Position numbers and translations under genes: made by a program
The notes under the pieces: model-generated
Seen by the model: the letters and a program-made list of their open reading frames with translations, nothing else
Told to the model about the DNA's origin: nothing
Database searches by the model: none
Part shown: positions 37,763 through 48,808 of the stretch, one piece after another
Numbering within the stretch: the first letter of the stretch is position 1
How the letters are laid out: the number at the start of each line of letters is the position of its first letter
DNA from: Rhizobium terrae
GTDB taxonomy: Bacteria; Pseudomonadota; Alphaproteobacteria; Rhizobiales; Rhizobiaceae
NCBI RefSeq assembly: GCF_003425685.1
Contig: NZ_QJKM01000013.1
Coordinates: 62,001-126,000, forward strand
DNA: 64,000 nt
Reading direction: 5' to 3'

Positions 37763-37768
37763 TCTTCT

Positions 37769-38986
37769 ATGGGCAGAGATGATGCGGAACTGAACTTGGG
37801 CACCGATCTCCACGCACCGCTTGGACAGAACCGGCCGGCTGCCCGACAGAAGAGCAGGAGATTTTCTCCCGCGGTCATCCTCGCCTCCGTGGCCGTTCTT
37901 GTCGTTCTCGGCCTTTCGGTCTACGCCATGCGGGGTGACGAGGCACTGAAACAGGTCGCCTCCAATGCTCCGGCTTCTCCACCCGAAGCGGCGCAGGCCC
38001 TGCGACCGGAGCAAAATCCGGCGCAGCCATCCGCCGGCATGCCGCTCTCCAACCCGAATTCCGGCGCCAACGTCCAACGGACCATGACTGACGACGGTTC
38101 GGTCGTGACGAAATATACGCCCCGGGCGCGCGGCGAGAGCGGCCCCGTTCTGCTCGATACGCAACGGATCGGCCAGGATCCGCGCGTGGCCGCACAGCCC
38201 AACGAAGCCTTGCTTGAAGACTCCGCCAATGGCCGCCTGCCCATCGTCGGTCCCGATGGGCGGCGTCCGATGGATCAATATGCCAGGCCCTGGTCCGGCG
38301 CACGCGGCACACGCATTGCGATCGTCGTCGGCGGTCTGGGCCTCAGCCAGACGGGAACGCAATACGCGATCCGTGAATTGCCGCAGGCCGTAACGCTGGC
38401 CTTCGCCGCAAGTGGCAACAGCCTGCAGCGCTGGATGCAGGAGGCCCGCCGCAACGGCCATGAAATTCTGGTTCAGGTACCGTTCGAACCCTTCGATTAC
38501 CCGGCGAACGACCCCGGCCCCGGCACGCTGCTGACCAAGGCCTCCGCCAAGGAAAATCTCGGCCGACTGCATGAGGCGATGGGCAAGATCACCAATTACA
38601 CCGGCATCATGAACTATCTCGGCGGCCGTTATCTTTCCGACGCTAACGCGCTGGAGCCCGTCCTGCGCGATATTTCCAGGCGCGGCCTGCTCTTCCTGGA
38701 CGACGGCACCTCCGCCCAGTCGAAGACCGGGCCGATCGCCAAGGCGATCGAATTACCCCACGCCTTTGCCGATCTGACGCTCGACGGGCAGCTGCAATCC
38801 GATGCAATCCTGAAGAAGCTCGATGAACTGGAACGCATAGCCAACCGCAAGGGCACGGCGATCGGCGTCGCTTCCGCTTTCGACGAAAGCATCCATGCGA
38901 TAAGAAAGTGGAGCGAGGAAGCTGGCCAGCGCGGCATCGAGATTGTAGGAATATCCGCGCTGGCAGGCGAAAGCGCCAAACCCTGA
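37769..38986 (+). CDS. divergent polysaccharide deacetylase family protein (DUF610/SpoIIGA-independent, YibQ-like)
   Basis: 405 residues: a short cytosolic N-terminus, one membrane span ([20 protein letters not shown]), a long proline/alanine-rich linker, then a divergent polysaccharide-deacetylase domain ([79 protein letters not shown]). The family is regularly found beside envC and ctpA and probably acts on peptidoglycan or another periplasmic glycan. The catalytic status is not established. It is followed 11 bp later by rppH. Confidence 0.88.
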   Translation: MGRDDAELNLGTDLHAPLGQNRPAARQKSRRFSPAVILASVAVLVVLGLSVYAMRGDEALKQVASNAPASPPEAAQALRPEQNPAQPSAGMPLSNPNSGANVQRTMTDDGSVVTKYTPRARGESGPVLLDTQRIGQDPRVAAQPNEALLEDSANGRLPIVGPDGRRPMDQYARPWSGARGTRIAIVVGGLGLSQTGTQYAIRELPQAVTLAFAASGNSLQRWMQEARRNGHEILVQVPFEPFDYPANDPGPGTLLTKASAKENLGRLHEAMGKITNYTGIMNYLGGRYLSDANALEPVLRDISRRGLLFLDDGTSAQSKTGPIAKAIELPHAFADLTLDGQLQSDAILKKLDELERIANRKGTAIGVASAFDESIHAIRKWSEEAGQRGIEIVGISALAGESAKP

Positions 38987-38997
38987 TCGGAACCGCC

Positions 38998-39534
38998 ATG
39001 AGCAAGAGAGACAAACGCCCCCTCCGCGCCGAGGATCTGCCGTACCGACCTTGCGTCGGCGTCATGGTGCTGAATCGGGACCGACTTGTCTGGGCGGGCC
39101 GGCGAATCTCCGAGGGCAATAGCGAATACGACGGTTCGCCGCAGCTCTGGCAAATGCCGCAGGGCGGCATCGACAAAGGGGAAGATCCGCTCCCCGCCGC
39201 TTATCGCGAACTTTATGAGGAAACCGGCATCCGTTCGGTCACGCTGCTCGCGCAATCGCGCGACTGGATCAATTACGACCTGCCGCCGCATCTGATCGGC
39301 ATCGGGCTCAAAGGTAAATACCGCGGCCAGACGCAGCGCTGGTTCGCCTTTCGTTTCGAGGGCGACGAAAACGAAATCGCCATCAACCCGCCGCCCGGCG
39401 GGCACGAGCCGGAGTTCGACGCCTGGGAATGGAAGCCCATGGCCGATCTTCCAAACCTGATCGTCCCGTTCAAGCGTGCCGTCTACGATCAGGTTGTCGC
39501 CGAATTCGCCCATTTGGTCAAAGCCGCCGCCTGA
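38998..39534 (+). CDS. rppH: RNA pyrophosphohydrolase RppH
   Basis: 178 residues with a complete Nudix box ([20 protein letters not shown] followed by TGI), flanked by [27 protein letters not shown] and [15 protein letters not shown], as in the IalA/RppH group. It removes pyrophosphate from 5' triphosphate RNA and so triggers decay. Start at 38998 ([10 protein letters not shown]) matches homologues. Confidence 0.95.
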   Translation: MSKRDKRPLRAEDLPYRPCVGVMVLNRDRLVWAGRRISEGNSEYDGSPQLWQMPQGGIDKGEDPLPAAYRELYEETGIRSVTLLAQSRDWINYDLPPHLIGIGLKGKYRGQTQRWFAFRFEGDENEIAINPPPGGHEPEFDAWEWKPMADLPNLIVPFKRAVYDQVVAEFAHLVKAAA

Positions 39535-40206
39535 GGGCGATCGAGCCCAACTTTCTTCAAATGGCAGATACCGCCCAAAAATGATGTGGGTCCGTTACAA
39601 ATCGCATTCCCGTCGCCGCCGGCGTTTCAGAGGGGGCGCCAGCTTCGCGCACTGCGAAGCATAAGAATAACGGCCGTTGATTTTCCCGGGATGGCGCGAA
39701 GTGGAATCCGGCGGATCGGAACGAGGTTCCTTCACTCTTCGGCATCTGCCGTCGATGTGGAGCAACTGGATCGCGTCATTCTGCATTTCGCGGCGCTTGA
39801 ACGGCGGAAGCAGCAGATTCGCCGACGATCTCCGAACAGCGTTGATGGCCCGATGGGTGGGATTGTCTGCAGGTGCACTTGGCGAGGCTATTTTGAAGGG
39901 GTTAAGGCGTGAATTGTAATGGAGAGATTTTTTAGTGCCGTGTGGCGGCTTTGGCCTTCGCATGATCGGCCAAATTGGAGAAGTTTGACGACGTCGTTCC
40001 TCGAAGGGACCAATGCGGACATGCCTTGAGACAGGTCTCGAAGATACGTCGTTCGTCGAATGACAGCGGGCGCTTCTTCGGTGGCGACACAAGCCCGGGA
40101 CAAGACGTTACGTCCTCCGGTGAACGCTTGGGAGATCTGCATTTCAAGCGCAAAAAACCCAGCGGACAGCAGGGCCGCCGGGCTTTCGGAATCTTTAAAA
40201 AAGATC
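39535..40206. other. 672-bp intergenic stretch without a supported gene
   Basis: Between rppH and the bfr gene. Open frames of 70-165 codons exist on both strands, but none has a recognisable domain plus a ribosome site. The best candidate is a minus-strand 73-codon frame at 39932-40153 containing PLSFDERRIFETCLKACPHW; its codon pattern looks plausible but its start is weak. The 39.7-39.9 kb part may be a decayed gene. The bfr terminator lies at its right edge. Confidence 0.35.
40152..40186 (-). terminator. rho-independent terminator after bfr
   Basis: On the minus strand AAAGCCCGGCGG pairs with CCGCTGGGTTTTTT (two mismatches or wobbles) around CCCTGCTGT, ending in a six-T run. It lies 21 bp past the bfr stop. 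Confidence 0.8.
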
Positions 40207-40692
40207 TTATTCCGCGCTGTCTGCCGGTTCGGCGTTGAGCTGGCCGTATTTTTCCTCACCGATCTTGGCAAGCAGGTCGAGCTGGGTTTCCAGGAAGTCG
40301 ATATGGCCTTCCTCGTCCATGAGCAGTTCTTCGAACAACTTCATGGAGACATAGTCACCGGCCGCGTGACAGATGTCGCGGGAGGCCTTGTAGGCGGTGC
40401 GGGCATCATATTCGCCGGCGAGGTCGGCCTCCAGTACTTCCTTGACGTTCTGGCCGATCCGCAGCGGCGCCACGGTCTGCAGGTTGGGATGGCCTTCGAG
40501 GAAGATGATGCGATCGATGAGCCGATCGGCATGGTGCATTTCTTCGATCGATTCGGCGCGTTCTTTCTTGGCCAGCTTTTTGAAGCCCCAGTCGTCCAGG
40601 AGACGATAGTGGAGCCAATACTGATTTACCGCGCCGAGTTCGAGAAACAGTGCCTCGTTAAGCCGCTCGATGACCTTTGAGTCGCCTTTCAA
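40207..40692 (-). CDS. bfr: bacterioferritin
   Basis: 161 residues of the ferritin-like four-helix type. The diiron ligands sit in [20 protein letters not shown], the [17 protein letters not shown] segment carries the ExxH pair and the haem-axial methionine, and [18 protein letters not shown] carries the second pair. It oxidises and stores iron in a haem-bridged 24-mer. The start overlaps the end of the ferredoxin gene by 35 bp on the same strand. Confidence 0.96.
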   Translation of the reverse strand: MKGDSKVIERLNEALFLELGAVNQYWLHYRLLDDWGFKKLAKKERAESIEEMHHADRLIDRIIFLEGHPNLQTVAPLRIGQNVKEVLEADLAGEYDARTAYKASRDICHAAGDYVSMKLFEELLMDEEGHIDFLETQLDLLAKIGEEKYGQLNAEPADSAE

Positions 40693-40969
40693 TGTCCGCT
40701 CTCCTGTTTTCTTCGTGGAACTCTCTCAAGCGGGACATATATACAACGACCTCGGCTTCCGTCGAGTGGCGCTGGGCGTGATATTCCTCAGTGGTACGGA
40801 TTATGAGATCGACGACGTTCGGGAAGCAGCCGCAGCATCGCCCGCGCTTTCCCATGGCATGATAGACTTTTACGGGAACGATGAGCTGCCAACAGTCCTC
40901 ATCGAGCAGTTCAATGATGACATCCCTGATTTCCCTGTCGGTAATGTAATTGCAACTGCAAACCAGCAT
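40658..40969 (-). CDS. bfd: bacterioferritin-associated ferredoxin
   Basis: 103 residues, with a BFD-type [2Fe-2S] domain: [18 protein letters not shown] at the start, then [17 protein letters not shown], giving the four cysteines of the cluster. It reduces bacterioferritin to release iron. Compared with the classical protein of about 64 residues it has a charged C-terminal tail of about 30 residues ([20 protein letters not shown]). Being upstream of and overlapping bfr, it is coupled to it. No clear Irr or RirA box was found in the 163 bp upstream. Confidence 0.9.
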   Translation of the reverse strand: MLVCSCNYITDREIRDVIIELLDEDCWQLIVPVKVYHAMGKRGRCCGCFPNVVDLIIRTTEEYHAQRHSTEAEVVVYMSRLREFHEENRRADIERRLKGHRAA

Positions 40970-41132
40970 TCTCGGTCAACCTGCTAAACATGACCCATTC
41001 CATCTTCTTTTTTGCGAAAGCGGATCAGGGATGTCAAGAAAAAACCGGGGGTATCTGCGCTCTTTCTTAAAAGGAAACCTGTCATGGGCGCCTGAAATCC
41101 GCCTTGCGCTTGATCAATCATGCAACGCAGTT

Positions 41133-44100
41133 TCAATGAAAGTTCCGACCTTTTGGCATGACATCCCCAGGTTCGGCCGCATGGGAACCCGGGATCATCA
41201 CCTCGTCCTTGCAGCGGGAGCCCTCTTCCTCCTTCATGGTGAAGCGCCCTTTCTGCCGGTGGTCGCCGCTCGATTGCAATGCCTCGTCCGCACGCCGCGA
41301 CACGCCGAAATGTCTCGCCTCCTTCTGAAGCAGGCCCAGCATGGGTGTAATATCCTCTATATGCTCTACGACCGTGTGAATGACCCCGCTCTGGCTTTGC
41401 AGCCTCCCGCGGATCTTCACCAATCTTGCGCCCATGACGATCGGCCGGAAACGCTCGAAGATTTTTGGCCAGACGATTGCATTGGCAACACCTGTCTCAT
41501 CCTCCAGCGTCATGAAGATCACCCCTCTCGCCGAACCCGGGCGCTGTCGTACGAGGACGATTCCTCCGATCGTCACCCTCCGCCCGTTCCCGACCGTCAG
41601 CAGATCGACGCTGCGCGTGATGCCCATCTTCCGGAACTCCTCCCGCAGGAAGGAGACGGGATGGGCCTTGAGCGACAGTGAGAGATATCGGTAATCCTCG
41701 ATCACCTCTTCGCCGGGCAACATCTGCGGGAGCGCAGCCTTCGCCTCGGGTCTGAGATCCGTACGGTCGGCCACATCGAATAAAGTCAATTTTTCGGTCG
41801 CATTCCTGATATCCAGTCCCCTGACTGCCCACAGCGCCTCGCGACGGCCAAGTCCCATGGAATTGAAGCCGTCGGCATCCGCAAGCCGTTCGATATCCGT
41901 TCTGTCGAGGCCGGACCTCACCCAGAGATCATGAACGGACGCATAACCCGCTCCACGATGGGCGATGAGCTTTTCAATCATGTTCTTCTCGGCAAGGCCC
42001 TTGACCTGCCGAAAACCCAGCCGGACGGCATATTGCGTCCTGATCACGTCCCGCATGGATTGATGGCGCCCGTCGATCGACTGCCCGTCGAAAACCGTTC
42101 TCTCCAGAGTGCAGTCCCATTCCGATCTGTTGACGTCGACGGGGAGGACCCGCACGCCATGCTCCCGCGCGTCCCGAATAAGCTGCGCCGGCGCATAAAA
42201 TCCCATGGGCTGGGAGTTCAGCATCGCCGTGCAGAAAACATCCGGATAATAGGCCTTGATCCATGAGGAGACGTAGACCAACAGTGCGAATGATGCCGCA
42301 TGGCTTTCCGGAAACCCATACTCGGCAAAACCCTCGATCTGGCTGAAACAGCTCTCGGCGAACTCCCGGGAATACTTGTTCTCCAGCATTCCGTTGATGA
42401 AATCGCGCCTGAACTCCTCCACTCGTCCCGAACGCTTGAAGGTCGCCATCGATCGGCGCAGCCTATCGGCTTTTTCAGGGGGAAAATTGGCGCCGGTGAT
42501 GGCGATCTGCATCGCCTGCTCCTGGAAGAGAGGAACGCCCAGGGTCCGTTTCAGAACCTCTTCAAGTTCAGGACTGGGATACCGGGCGGGAATACCTCTT
42601 CGGGCCTCCTCCCGCCGTTTCAGATAGGGATGAACCATGTTTCCCTGGATCGGCCCTGGACGCACGATGGCTACCTCGACGACGAGATCGTAAAACTTTC
42701 TTGGCCGAAGCCGCGGCAACATGCTCATCTGCGCCCGGCTTTCGATCTGGAAGACCCCGATCGTATCGGCCCGGCAGACCATGTCGTAGACCGCATCCTG
42801 CTGATCCTGAAGAAGCCCGGCCAGCGTTTCTTCCCGCTGATAATGCCGTTGCATAAGTTCAAACGCCTTCTTCAGGCAGGTCAGCATGCCGAGCGCCAGC
42901 ACGTCGATCTTCAGGAGCTTCAGGATATCGAGATCGTCCTTGTCCCATTCGACCATGTAGCGGCCGGGCATCGCCGTTTTCATGATTGGCACGACTTCGT
43001 CGAGCCGGTCGCGGGTGATCAGGAAACCTCCGACATGCTGGGTAAGGTGCCGCGGAAAACCCATGAGTTCCTTCGCATGGGCAATGACTTTTTTCGTGGT
43101 GGGGTCCTCCGCGTTCAGGCCTGCCACCTTCGCTTCCCGCTCCGAAAGCCCCTCTTCCGACCATCCCCAGACGGTGCTGGAAAGCGCGGCTTGCACGTCT
43201 TCGGAAAGGCCGAAAACCTTGGCCACCTCGCGGCCGGCCATGCGGGTCCGATAGCTGGTGACCGCCGCGGTCAATCCCGCATGCCGGTAACCGTAATGCT
43301 GATAGATATACTGGATGACCTCCTCGCGCCGGGCGTGTTCGAAATCGACATCGATATCCGGCGGCTCGTTCCGCTCCGTCGAAATGAACCGCTCGAAGAG
43401 GAGGGTCGTGAAGGTGGGATCGACCTCGGTGATGCCGAGGCAATAACAGACGGTGGAATTGGCCGCCGACCCGCGTCCCTGGCATAGGATTTTCAACACG
43501 TCCCGGGCATGCCAGACGATATGGCGTACCGTCAGGAAATAGGGCTCGTAATTCATCTCCTTGATAAGATCGAGCTCATATCTGACCTGTTCGGAAACCT
43601 TGGCGGGTATCTTGCCAGGATATCGGCGCCTTGCTCCTTCCCAGGTAAGCCGCTCCAGGGTTTCGGAAATGCTCTCCCCTGGAACACTCTCGTCCGGATA
43701 GTTGTGCCCCAGTTCGTCGAGGGAGAACCGCAGCCGACTGAAAAACCGCTCCGTATTGGTGATCGCATCCGGATAGGCATGAAAAAGCCGTGCCATTTCA
43801 CCAGCCTGCTTGATATGTCGCTCGCCGTTGGGAGCAAGGTGAAAGCCCGCTTCCTGGACCGTCACATGCTCCCGGATCGCGGTCACGACATCGGACAGGG
43901 ATCTCCGGTAAGGAAGATGGAAGAGAGGCAGATTGGTCGCGACCAGAGACAGGCGATTGCGCGCAGCGATCTGCGCAAGCGATGCGAAAACAAACGTATC
44001 ACGCCCGTCGTAAGTCGGCGATATCGCGACATGAACCTTTCTGCCGAACCGTTCCCGATAACGGCCAAGACGTTCTTCCAAATGCTGTTGATAGCCTGCT

Positions 44101-44570
44101 TCTTCTACCCGGGAAAAATCCGGAACCACGGCGAGCATCATCTCGTCGCACCATTCCAGCAAATCCCACTCTTCCAGAATGCAGGAACCTTTCTCCGTCC
44201 TGAGATTTCCGCGGCTCAGCAGACGGCAGAGATTGGCCCAGCCTTTTCGATTCTCCGGATAAGCAAGAACATCCGGCGTATCATCGGAAAAGACGAGCCG
44301 CGCGCCAGGATAAAAGGCGCAAGGGCGGATGGCATCCTCTTCGCCTTCCTTTTTCTCGCCCCATTCCTGCCGGTCCCATGTCTCCTGCATATTTCGCACC
44401 TGGGCGTGCGCTCTCACCACGCCCGCGACCGAATTTCGATCGGCAATGCCAAGACCGGAGAGACCCAGAATACTGGCGGTCAACACCATCTCCTCCGGCT
44501 TCGCGGCTCCTTCCAAGAAAGAGAAATTGGTCTTGGCGCCGATCTCGAAAAAGGCAGGAACGGGCTTCAT
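41133..44570 (-). CDS. dnaE2: error-prone DNA polymerase DnaE2 (ImuC)
   Basis: 1145 residues of the C-family polymerase. A PHP domain is at the N-terminus ([20 protein letters not shown]), followed by the palm aspartates in [37 protein letters not shown], fingers, helix-hairpin-helix and a C-terminal OB fold ([20 protein letters not shown], then FMTLEDETG). It lacks the tau-binding tail of replicative DnaE and belongs to the DnaE2 branch used with ImuA and ImuB in SOS mutagenesis. The start at 44570 overlaps the imuB stop (ATGA). Confidence 0.96.
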   Translation of the reverse strand: MKPVPAFFEIGAKTNFSFLEGAAKPEEMVLTASILGLSGLGIADRNSVAGVVRAHAQVRNMQETWDRQEWGEKKEGEEDAIRPCAFYPGARLVFSDDTPDVLAYPENRKGWANLCRLLSRGNLRTEKGSCILEEWDLLEWCDEMMLAVVPDFSRVEEAGYQQHLEERLGRYRERFGRKVHVAISPTYDGRDTFVFASLAQIAARNRLSLVATNLPLFHLPYRRSLSDVVTAIREHVTVQEAGFHLAPNGERHIKQAGEMARLFHAYPDAITNTERFFSRLRFSLDELGHNYPDESVPGESISETLERLTWEGARRRYPGKIPAKVSEQVRYELDLIKEMNYEPYFLTVRHIVWHARDVLKILCQGRGSAANSTVCYCLGITEVDPTFTTLLFERFISTERNEPPDIDVDFEHARREEVIQYIYQHYGYRHAGLTAAVTSYRTRMAGREVAKVFGLSEDVQAALSSTVWGWSEEGLSEREAKVAGLNAEDPTTKKVIAHAKELMGFPRHLTQHVGGFLITRDRLDEVVPIMKTAMPGRYMVEWDKDDLDILKLLKIDVLALGMLTCLKKAFELMQRHYQREETLAGLLQDQQDAVYDMVCRADTIGVFQIESRAQMSMLPRLRPRKFYDLVVEVAIVRPGPIQGNMVHPYLKRREEARRGIPARYPSPELEEVLKRTLGVPLFQEQAMQIAITGANFPPEKADRLRRSMATFKRSGRVEEFRRDFINGMLENKYSREFAESCFSQIEGFAEYGFPESHAASFALLVYVSSWIKAYYPDVFCTAMLNSQPMGFYAPAQLIRDAREHGVRVLPVDVNRSEWDCTLERTVFDGQSIDGRHQSMRDVIRTQYAVRLGFRQVKGLAEKNMIEKLIAHRGAGYASVHDLWVRSGLDRTDIERLADADGFNSMGLGRREALWAVRGLDIRNATEKLTLFDVADRTDLRPEAKAALPQMLPGEEVIEDYRYLSLSLKAHPVSFLREEFRKMGITRSVDLLTVGNGRRVTIGGIVLVRQRPGSARGVIFMTLEDETGVANAIVWPKIFERFRPIVMGARLVKIRGRLQSQSGVIHTVVEHIEDITPMLGLLQKEARHFGVSRRADEALQSSGDHRQKGRFTMKEEEGSRCKDEVMIPGSHAAEPGDVMPKGRNFH

Positions 44571-46183
44571 GAGAAAATACCGTGCATGTGCCAGGTCGGC
44601 GGGACCTTTCCGGCGTCGTAATGGCCCTGACGAAAGATCCAGAAGCGGCGGCCCGTATTGCTCTCGAGACGGAAATAGTCCCGCTCCTCGCCATCCTGTC
44701 CATCCAGCCACCATTCCGGCGCAATCCGTTCCGGCCCCTCGGCACGGACGACCTCGTGGACGAGACGACGCCAGCGAAAGCGTTGCGGCGGCCCATCCGG
44801 CACCGTTGCGGCGAAAGCTTCCACGGGCTCCGGATGACGGAAGAGCCGCAAAGGCCGCTCGCTCCTCGGCGCGAAGGCGAAAATCTCCTCGACCTTTCTC
44901 TGGACGGGCCGCGCCATGATCGCCGGCACGAAAACCTCGGCGCGCTCGGGGAGATGGCTCTGTTTCGGCTCGGCAATCCTGAGACAGTCTACTCCGAGCC
45001 GCGCCGATACCCGGTCGACAAAATCGGCGAGTGAAATTTCACCCCTGCCATTGCCGGTGAAATCATCCTGCGAGATCTCGAAGGCGTCGTATTGCAGCAC
45101 GTTGAGGCGCAGGAGCTCAAAACCGAAACCCGCATCGAAATCGTCATGCACTGCATTCAGGCGCTCCGAAAACAGTGCGGAAATCCGGCTCGGATCGCGA
45201 AGGGGCTGCGAGGCGCCGGCTGTTATGCGAAAAACTCGGCCATCGACCCGGAACAGGACCAGTTCGAAAACCCGCCCGCCGGCGCCGCGCGCCTCCAGGC
45301 CCGGCTTCAGCGAATACGCGATCTGACCAGTCAATTGAAGGATACCATCTTCCGCCTGGATCGGCTCGGCCAGCTTGCGCTCGGCAGAAAGCGCCGCCAC
45401 CGGCCGGCGTGGAGAAATCGCTTCTTCATTTGCACCTCGTGCCTGATCGAGCCGCAGCAAAAGCCGTGTCCCGAACCGGCGGGCGAGCGACGCCCGCGGC
45501 AGGTGGAGGAGATCCCCAACCCGCCTTAGCCCAAGCTTGCAGAGCGAGGCGACCGTTTCCTCTTCCAGACGCAAGGCATTGACCGGCAGCGAGATCAGCG
45601 CTTCCTCCATTCTCTCGCCCGATATCACGCCACCCCGGCCGAAACGACAGATCGCCCAGGAAAGACCCGGCGACGAAGAAATCGCTCCTTTGACATCGAA
45701 TCCCATCTGCAGGAGCCGGGCGAGCACATCCTTCAGCAGAGCCTCCTCGCCGCCGAAGAGATGTGCACAGCCGGTAATGTCGAGAAACAGGCCTTCGCCG
45801 CCATCCAGCGCGACAAGCGGGGTGTAGCGATCGCACCAGTCGGCAATCGCCTCGATAAGCGCCCGGTCTGCGGCTCCATCCTCATCCGCTACATCAATAT
45901 TCGGAAACATGGCGCGCGCTTCCGCCAATCCCTGTCCCCGCTTCAAGCCGAGACCTTCGCAAATCTCATCGAGCGCGGTGAGCCGCATGGCATTCTCGCG
46001 CCGGCCCGCACACAGGATCGGCGGATGTTCAGGACGCCCTTTCGAGCGCCACGACGGTCCCCACAACCGGCGTGCGATCCTGTCGGTCGACAGGTGCGGG
46101 AAGGCGAGGGCCAGGATGCGCTGGCTCCTTGCGGGAAGAGAAAGTCTCTCCTGCGTCTCGGGCAAGGGAAAATTGACGGTCAT
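44567..46183 (-). CDS. imuB: ImuB, Y-family-polymerase-like SOS mutagenesis protein
   Basis: 538 residues. It resembles Y-family polymerases ([20 protein letters not shown], then [20 protein letters not shown], where the acidic metal ligands seem incomplete, as in other ImuB proteins), with a thumb-like HhH region ([20 protein letters not shown]) and a long C-terminal domain that links DnaE2 and the beta clamp. Start MTVNFPLPE at 46183. This lies 155 bp inside imuA in another frame, which is a large overlap, but homology at residue 25 onward requires it. Confidence 0.92.
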   Translation of the reverse strand: MTVNFPLPETQERLSLPARSQRILALAFPHLSTDRIARRLWGPSWRSKGRPEHPPILCAGRRENAMRLTALDEICEGLGLKRGQGLAEARAMFPNIDVADEDGAADRALIEAIADWCDRYTPLVALDGGEGLFLDITGCAHLFGGEEALLKDVLARLLQMGFDVKGAISSSPGLSWAICRFGRGGVISGERMEEALISLPVNALRLEEETVASLCKLGLRRVGDLLHLPRASLARRFGTRLLLRLDQARGANEEAISPRRPVAALSAERKLAEPIQAEDGILQLTGQIAYSLKPGLEARGAGGRVFELVLFRVDGRVFRITAGASQPLRDPSRISALFSERLNAVHDDFDAGFGFELLRLNVLQYDAFEISQDDFTGNGRGEISLADFVDRVSARLGVDCLRIAEPKQSHLPERAEVFVPAIMARPVQRKVEEIFAFAPRSERPLRLFRHPEPVEAFAATVPDGPPQRFRWRRLVHEVVRAEGPERIAPEWWLDGQDGEERDYFRLESNTGRRFWIFRQGHYDAGKVPPTWHMHGIFS

Positions 46184-46967
46184 GGAGGTTCCATTCCAGA
46201 AGAAAGGAGAGGGGAGCCGGATTTCGGCTCTTCTCCAGGGTGAGCCGAAAGACGGAATGGCCGATGCTGCCGCCAAGCAGGGACCCATCCGGAAGGCGCC
46301 GGCCGGCAGCCGGTGCCGGTTCAACGAGGAAGCGGAAGGAAGCGCTGCTCGCCTCCTCCTTTCCCGCATGTCGCAACAGAAAGAGCGGTCTCTGCGCCGC
46401 CTTTGCCCTGAGACCGAGCCTGCGGCTTTCGGTTAGGCCGAAATGCCTCAGGTTGCCCCGGATTTCGAGAATGGTGGCGGAAAAAGCCCCGCTCGCCACT
46501 GCGTTTTCCGCCAGCCACAAGGCATCGTCCAGCTTGCGCGGCGACGCGTAGAGAATATTCTGCGGGCTCAATCCGAATTGCCTGAGGCCGACGGAATAGG
46601 GAAGGCCGGCTTCCTGGCCGGAAACGACATCGCTGATCCAGAGAACCGGCGCCTTATCCGGTTGCCGGATCTTGAGATGGGCTGCGAGCGACAGGATAAA
46701 GCCGCTTGCAGCGCCGGCATCCCCCATGAGGCGCGAGCGGATTTCGGTGATGCCGTCCAGGGGAAGGCCGCCTTCCAGAGCTAAATCCATCGACGGAACG
46801 CCCAAAGCGAGGCGAAACTGGCTGCTCTTTGCCTTTTCATGCTCGGGATGTACGGCAGCTTCCTCCCGCTTCGCCGCAGTCAATCCCGGCAGGGACTTCC
46901 CTTCCAGTCTGGCGATCTGTTCGCGCAGGGCAAAAAGCTTCTCCTGCGCCGTGGCGTTCCCGGCCAT
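46029..46967 (-). CDS. imuA: ImuA, RecA/SulA-like SOS mutagenesis protein
   Basis: 312 residues. An N-terminal helical part is followed by a RecA-like domain without an intact Walker A (LALGVPSMDLALEGGLPLDG, GAASGFILSLAAHL, ILYASPRKLDDALWLAENAV) and a C-terminal basic tail. With ImuB and DnaE2 it forms the mutasome of bacteria that lack UmuC. First gene of the operon; a LexA box stands 23 bp upstream. Confidence 0.93.
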   Translation of the reverse strand: MAGNATAQEKLFALREQIARLEGKSLPGLTAAKREEAAVHPEHEKAKSSQFRLALGVPSMDLALEGGLPLDGITEIRSRLMGDAGAASGFILSLAAHLKIRQPDKAPVLWISDVVSGQEAGLPYSVGLRQFGLSPQNILYASPRKLDDALWLAENAVASGAFSATILEIRGNLRHFGLTESRRLGLRAKAAQRPLFLLRHAGKEEASSASFRFLVEPAPAAGRRLPDGSLLGGSIGHSVFRLTLEKSRNPAPLSFLLEWNLHDRQFSLARDAGETFSSRKEPAHPGPRLPAPVDRQDRTPVVGTVVALERAS

Positions 46968-46989
46968 GGCGTCAGCTCCATCTGCATAT

Positions 46990-47004
46990 GTTCACTTTAT
47001 GTTC
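46990..47004 (-). promoter_or_regulatory. LexA (SOS) box of imuA-imuB-dnaE2
   Basis: GTTC-ACTTTAT-GTTC on the plus strand equals GAAC-N7-GAAC on the coding strand, the alphaproteobacterial LexA operator, placed 23 bp before the imuA start. Confidence 0.85.
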
Positions 47005-47139
47005 CTATGGATTCCAGAGGGCTCTAAAAGAGTCAACAGGCGAACCGAAGGAATCTTTTCCTCTCCATCTAGGCCGATGATTCTTCTCTCGAAAAATATC
47101 GCCAAAGGCATTATATCCGCCTGACAAGAAGGAGAGCCC

Positions 47140-47577
47140 ATGGCCCGCATTGACCAGACCGACGATTGGCAGGATCGCCACGCGCCGACGATCAGCACAT
47201 TCGAGTCGCTGGCGATCGAAGCTTACGGCCATCTGCCGGAAGAGTTCAGGGCGCTCACCACCAACCTGACCATCGAGATCGAGGACTTTCCGGACGACGA
47301 GGTGTTCGAGGACATGGCGCTGGAGACGCCCTTCGACCTGCTCGGCCTCTTCGAAGGCCGCGGCATTTCCGAACGCTTCAACATGGAAACGGGCGAGTTG
47401 CCCAACCGGATCCGCCTCTACCGCCGCCCTATCCTCGACTACTGGGCAGAAAACGAGGAAACGCTGGGCGACATCATCACCCACGTGTTGATCCATGAGA
47501 TCGGCCACCATTTCGGCCTGAGCGACGACGACATGGAACGGATCGAGGCCAGCGCCGAGGAGGCGGCCCAGCGCTGA
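47140..47577 (+). CDS. zincin-like metallopeptidase family protein
   Basis: 145 residues of the short possible-zinc-metallopeptidase family (PF06262 type). It has HVLIHEIGHHFGLSDDDMER at about residues 114-133 with the HExxH motif and following acidic residues, and TPFDLLGLFEGRGISER upstream, a segment typical of the family. Its substrate is unknown. ATG at 47140 with AGAAGGAGAGCC upstream. It is divergent from imuA. Confidence 0.88.
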   Translation: MARIDQTDDWQDRHAPTISTFESLAIEAYGHLPEEFRALTTNLTIEIEDFPDDEVFEDMALETPFDLLGLFEGRGISERFNMETGELPNRIRLYRRPILDYWAENEETLGDIITHVLIHEIGHHFGLSDDDMERIEASAEEAAQR

Positions 47578-47593
47578 ACTCTGCTATCGGGGT

Positions 47594-47800
47594 TTACTGC
47601 TCGCCGAGCTTCATCTCGGGATCGTAGTCCCTGCCGTGCACGGTCTTGGTCACCGCCTGGCCGCATTGCATCTCGCCGGTCGTGGCATTGAAGGCATAGG
47701 TCGGCGAGCCGTGCAGTTCCCAGCCTTTGCTGAGCGCAAGCGAGACCTTGTGGCAGAAGGAGGCGTCGTCCGGACCGGTGAGAAAGCGGTAGAGCTTCAT
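47594..47800 (-). CDS. DUF1737 domain protein
   Basis: A 68-residue protein: MKLYRFLTGPDDASFCHKVS, LALSKGWELHGSPTYAFN, then MQCGQAVTKTV. This matches the short DUF1737 family, in which the KGWxLxGxPxxxF core is conserved. The function is unknown. The start overlaps the stop of the lyase gene upstream (ATGA), so it is cotranslated. Confidence 0.82.
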   Translation of the reverse strand: MKLYRFLTGPDDASFCHKVSLALSKGWELHGSPTYAFNATTGEMQCGQAVTKTVHGRDYDPEMKLGEQ

Positions 47801-48699
47801 GAGGTTTTCTTTCTGTCTGCGATGATACGTGCGGCTGCGACAAGCTTTTCCGCCTCGACGAGATGGAGTCGCTCGACCATCCTGCCGCCGAGATTGATGA
47901 CGTTGAGCGATTGCGCCTCCGGCCGGGCGAAGGCGGCAATGACCGCTTCCGCGTTCTCGATCGCCTGGAGATCCGGGCCGAAATGGCGGTTGGCAGGCTC
48001 GATCTGCGCCGGATGAATCAGCATCTTGCCGGAAAAGCCCATGGCGCGGCCCTGCGCGCATTCGGCCTCGAAAGCGTCCGCATCCTTGAAATCGTTGAAG
48101 ACGCTGTCGATCACATCGACGCCATGGGCGCGGCCGGCAAGCACGACCTGCATCAGCCAAGGCACCAGATAGGCCCGGCCGGGCTGCGGCAGAACGCCGG
48201 TCTCCTTGCGCAGATCGTTGAGCCCGACCACGAAGCATTTGAGCCGTTCGTCCGCCCTGGCGATCATCGGCGCATTCAGGATCCCCTTCGGCGTCTCTAT
48301 CATCGCCCAGATAGCAAGCGTGTCCGGCGCGCCGGCTTCCGAGAAGATATCCGCCACCGCCTGGATCTCGGAAACATGCTCCACCTTGGGAATCAGCACC
48401 ACATCCGGCGAGACATCGAGGACGAGATCCATGTCCGCCCTGCCGAATTCGCTCTTCAGCGGGTTGATGCGGATGATCGTCTCCCGGTTCCTCAGCGGAC
48501 TGTCCTCGAACAGCCGGCGCAGGTTGTCACGCGCCTCGGCCTTCTTCTCCAATGCGACTGAATCCTCCAGATCGAGAATCACCGCATCGCAATCGAGGCC
48601 CGGAACCTTCTCCAAAGCCCTCGGGTTGGCGGCTGGAACGCTCAGAACCGAGCGCCGCACGGCCAGCGAGGCAAGTTTGATGTCGGTCAAAGCGGTCAT
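47797..48699 (-). CDS. HpcH/HpaI aldolase/citrate lyase (CitE-like) family protein
   Basis: 300 residues, a CitE-type TIM barrel. The sequence runs RRSVLSVPAANPRALEKVPG, LDCDAVILDLEDSVALEKK with the metal-binding E/D, RINPLKSEFGRADMD, IWAMIETPKGILNAPMIA with the catalytic glutamate, and FSGKMLIHPAQIEPANRHF. It most resembles malyl-CoA/citramalyl-CoA lyase or malyl-CoA thioesterase relatives. The exact substrate is unproven. ATG at 48699 starts at MTALTDIKL. Confidence 0.88.
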   Translation of the reverse strand: MTALTDIKLASLAVRRSVLSVPAANPRALEKVPGLDCDAVILDLEDSVALEKKAEARDNLRRLFEDSPLRNRETIIRINPLKSEFGRADMDLVLDVSPDVVLIPKVEHVSEIQAVADIFSEAGAPDTLAIWAMIETPKGILNAPMIARADERLKCFVVGLNDLRKETGVLPQPGRAYLVPWLMQVVLAGRAHGVDVIDSVFNDFKDADAFEAECAQGRAMGFSGKMLIHPAQIEPANRHFGPDLQAIENAEAVIAAFARPEAQSLNVINLGGRMVERLHLVEAEKLVAAARIIADRKKTS

Positions 48700-48808
48700 C
48701 GGCGCTTTCTGCCAATCTTTTTGGTCTGCGGCAATATGGTGCTTTGCAAAACCCCCTTGCAAGAAAGGGCGGAAAGGCCCACATTCCTTGACGAGAAAGG
48801 TATAGACC

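Noticed and set aside
40970-41132. Irr/RirA box before bfd-bfr
   Set aside because: Searched for TGA-N9-TCA and for a TTTAGAA-type palindrome; neither is present in acceptable form.
41931-44621. Long plus-strand open frames (up to about 390 codons) across the dnaE2 region
   Set aside because: They are antisense to dnaE2, whose motifs are all intact; high GC produces long antisense frames.
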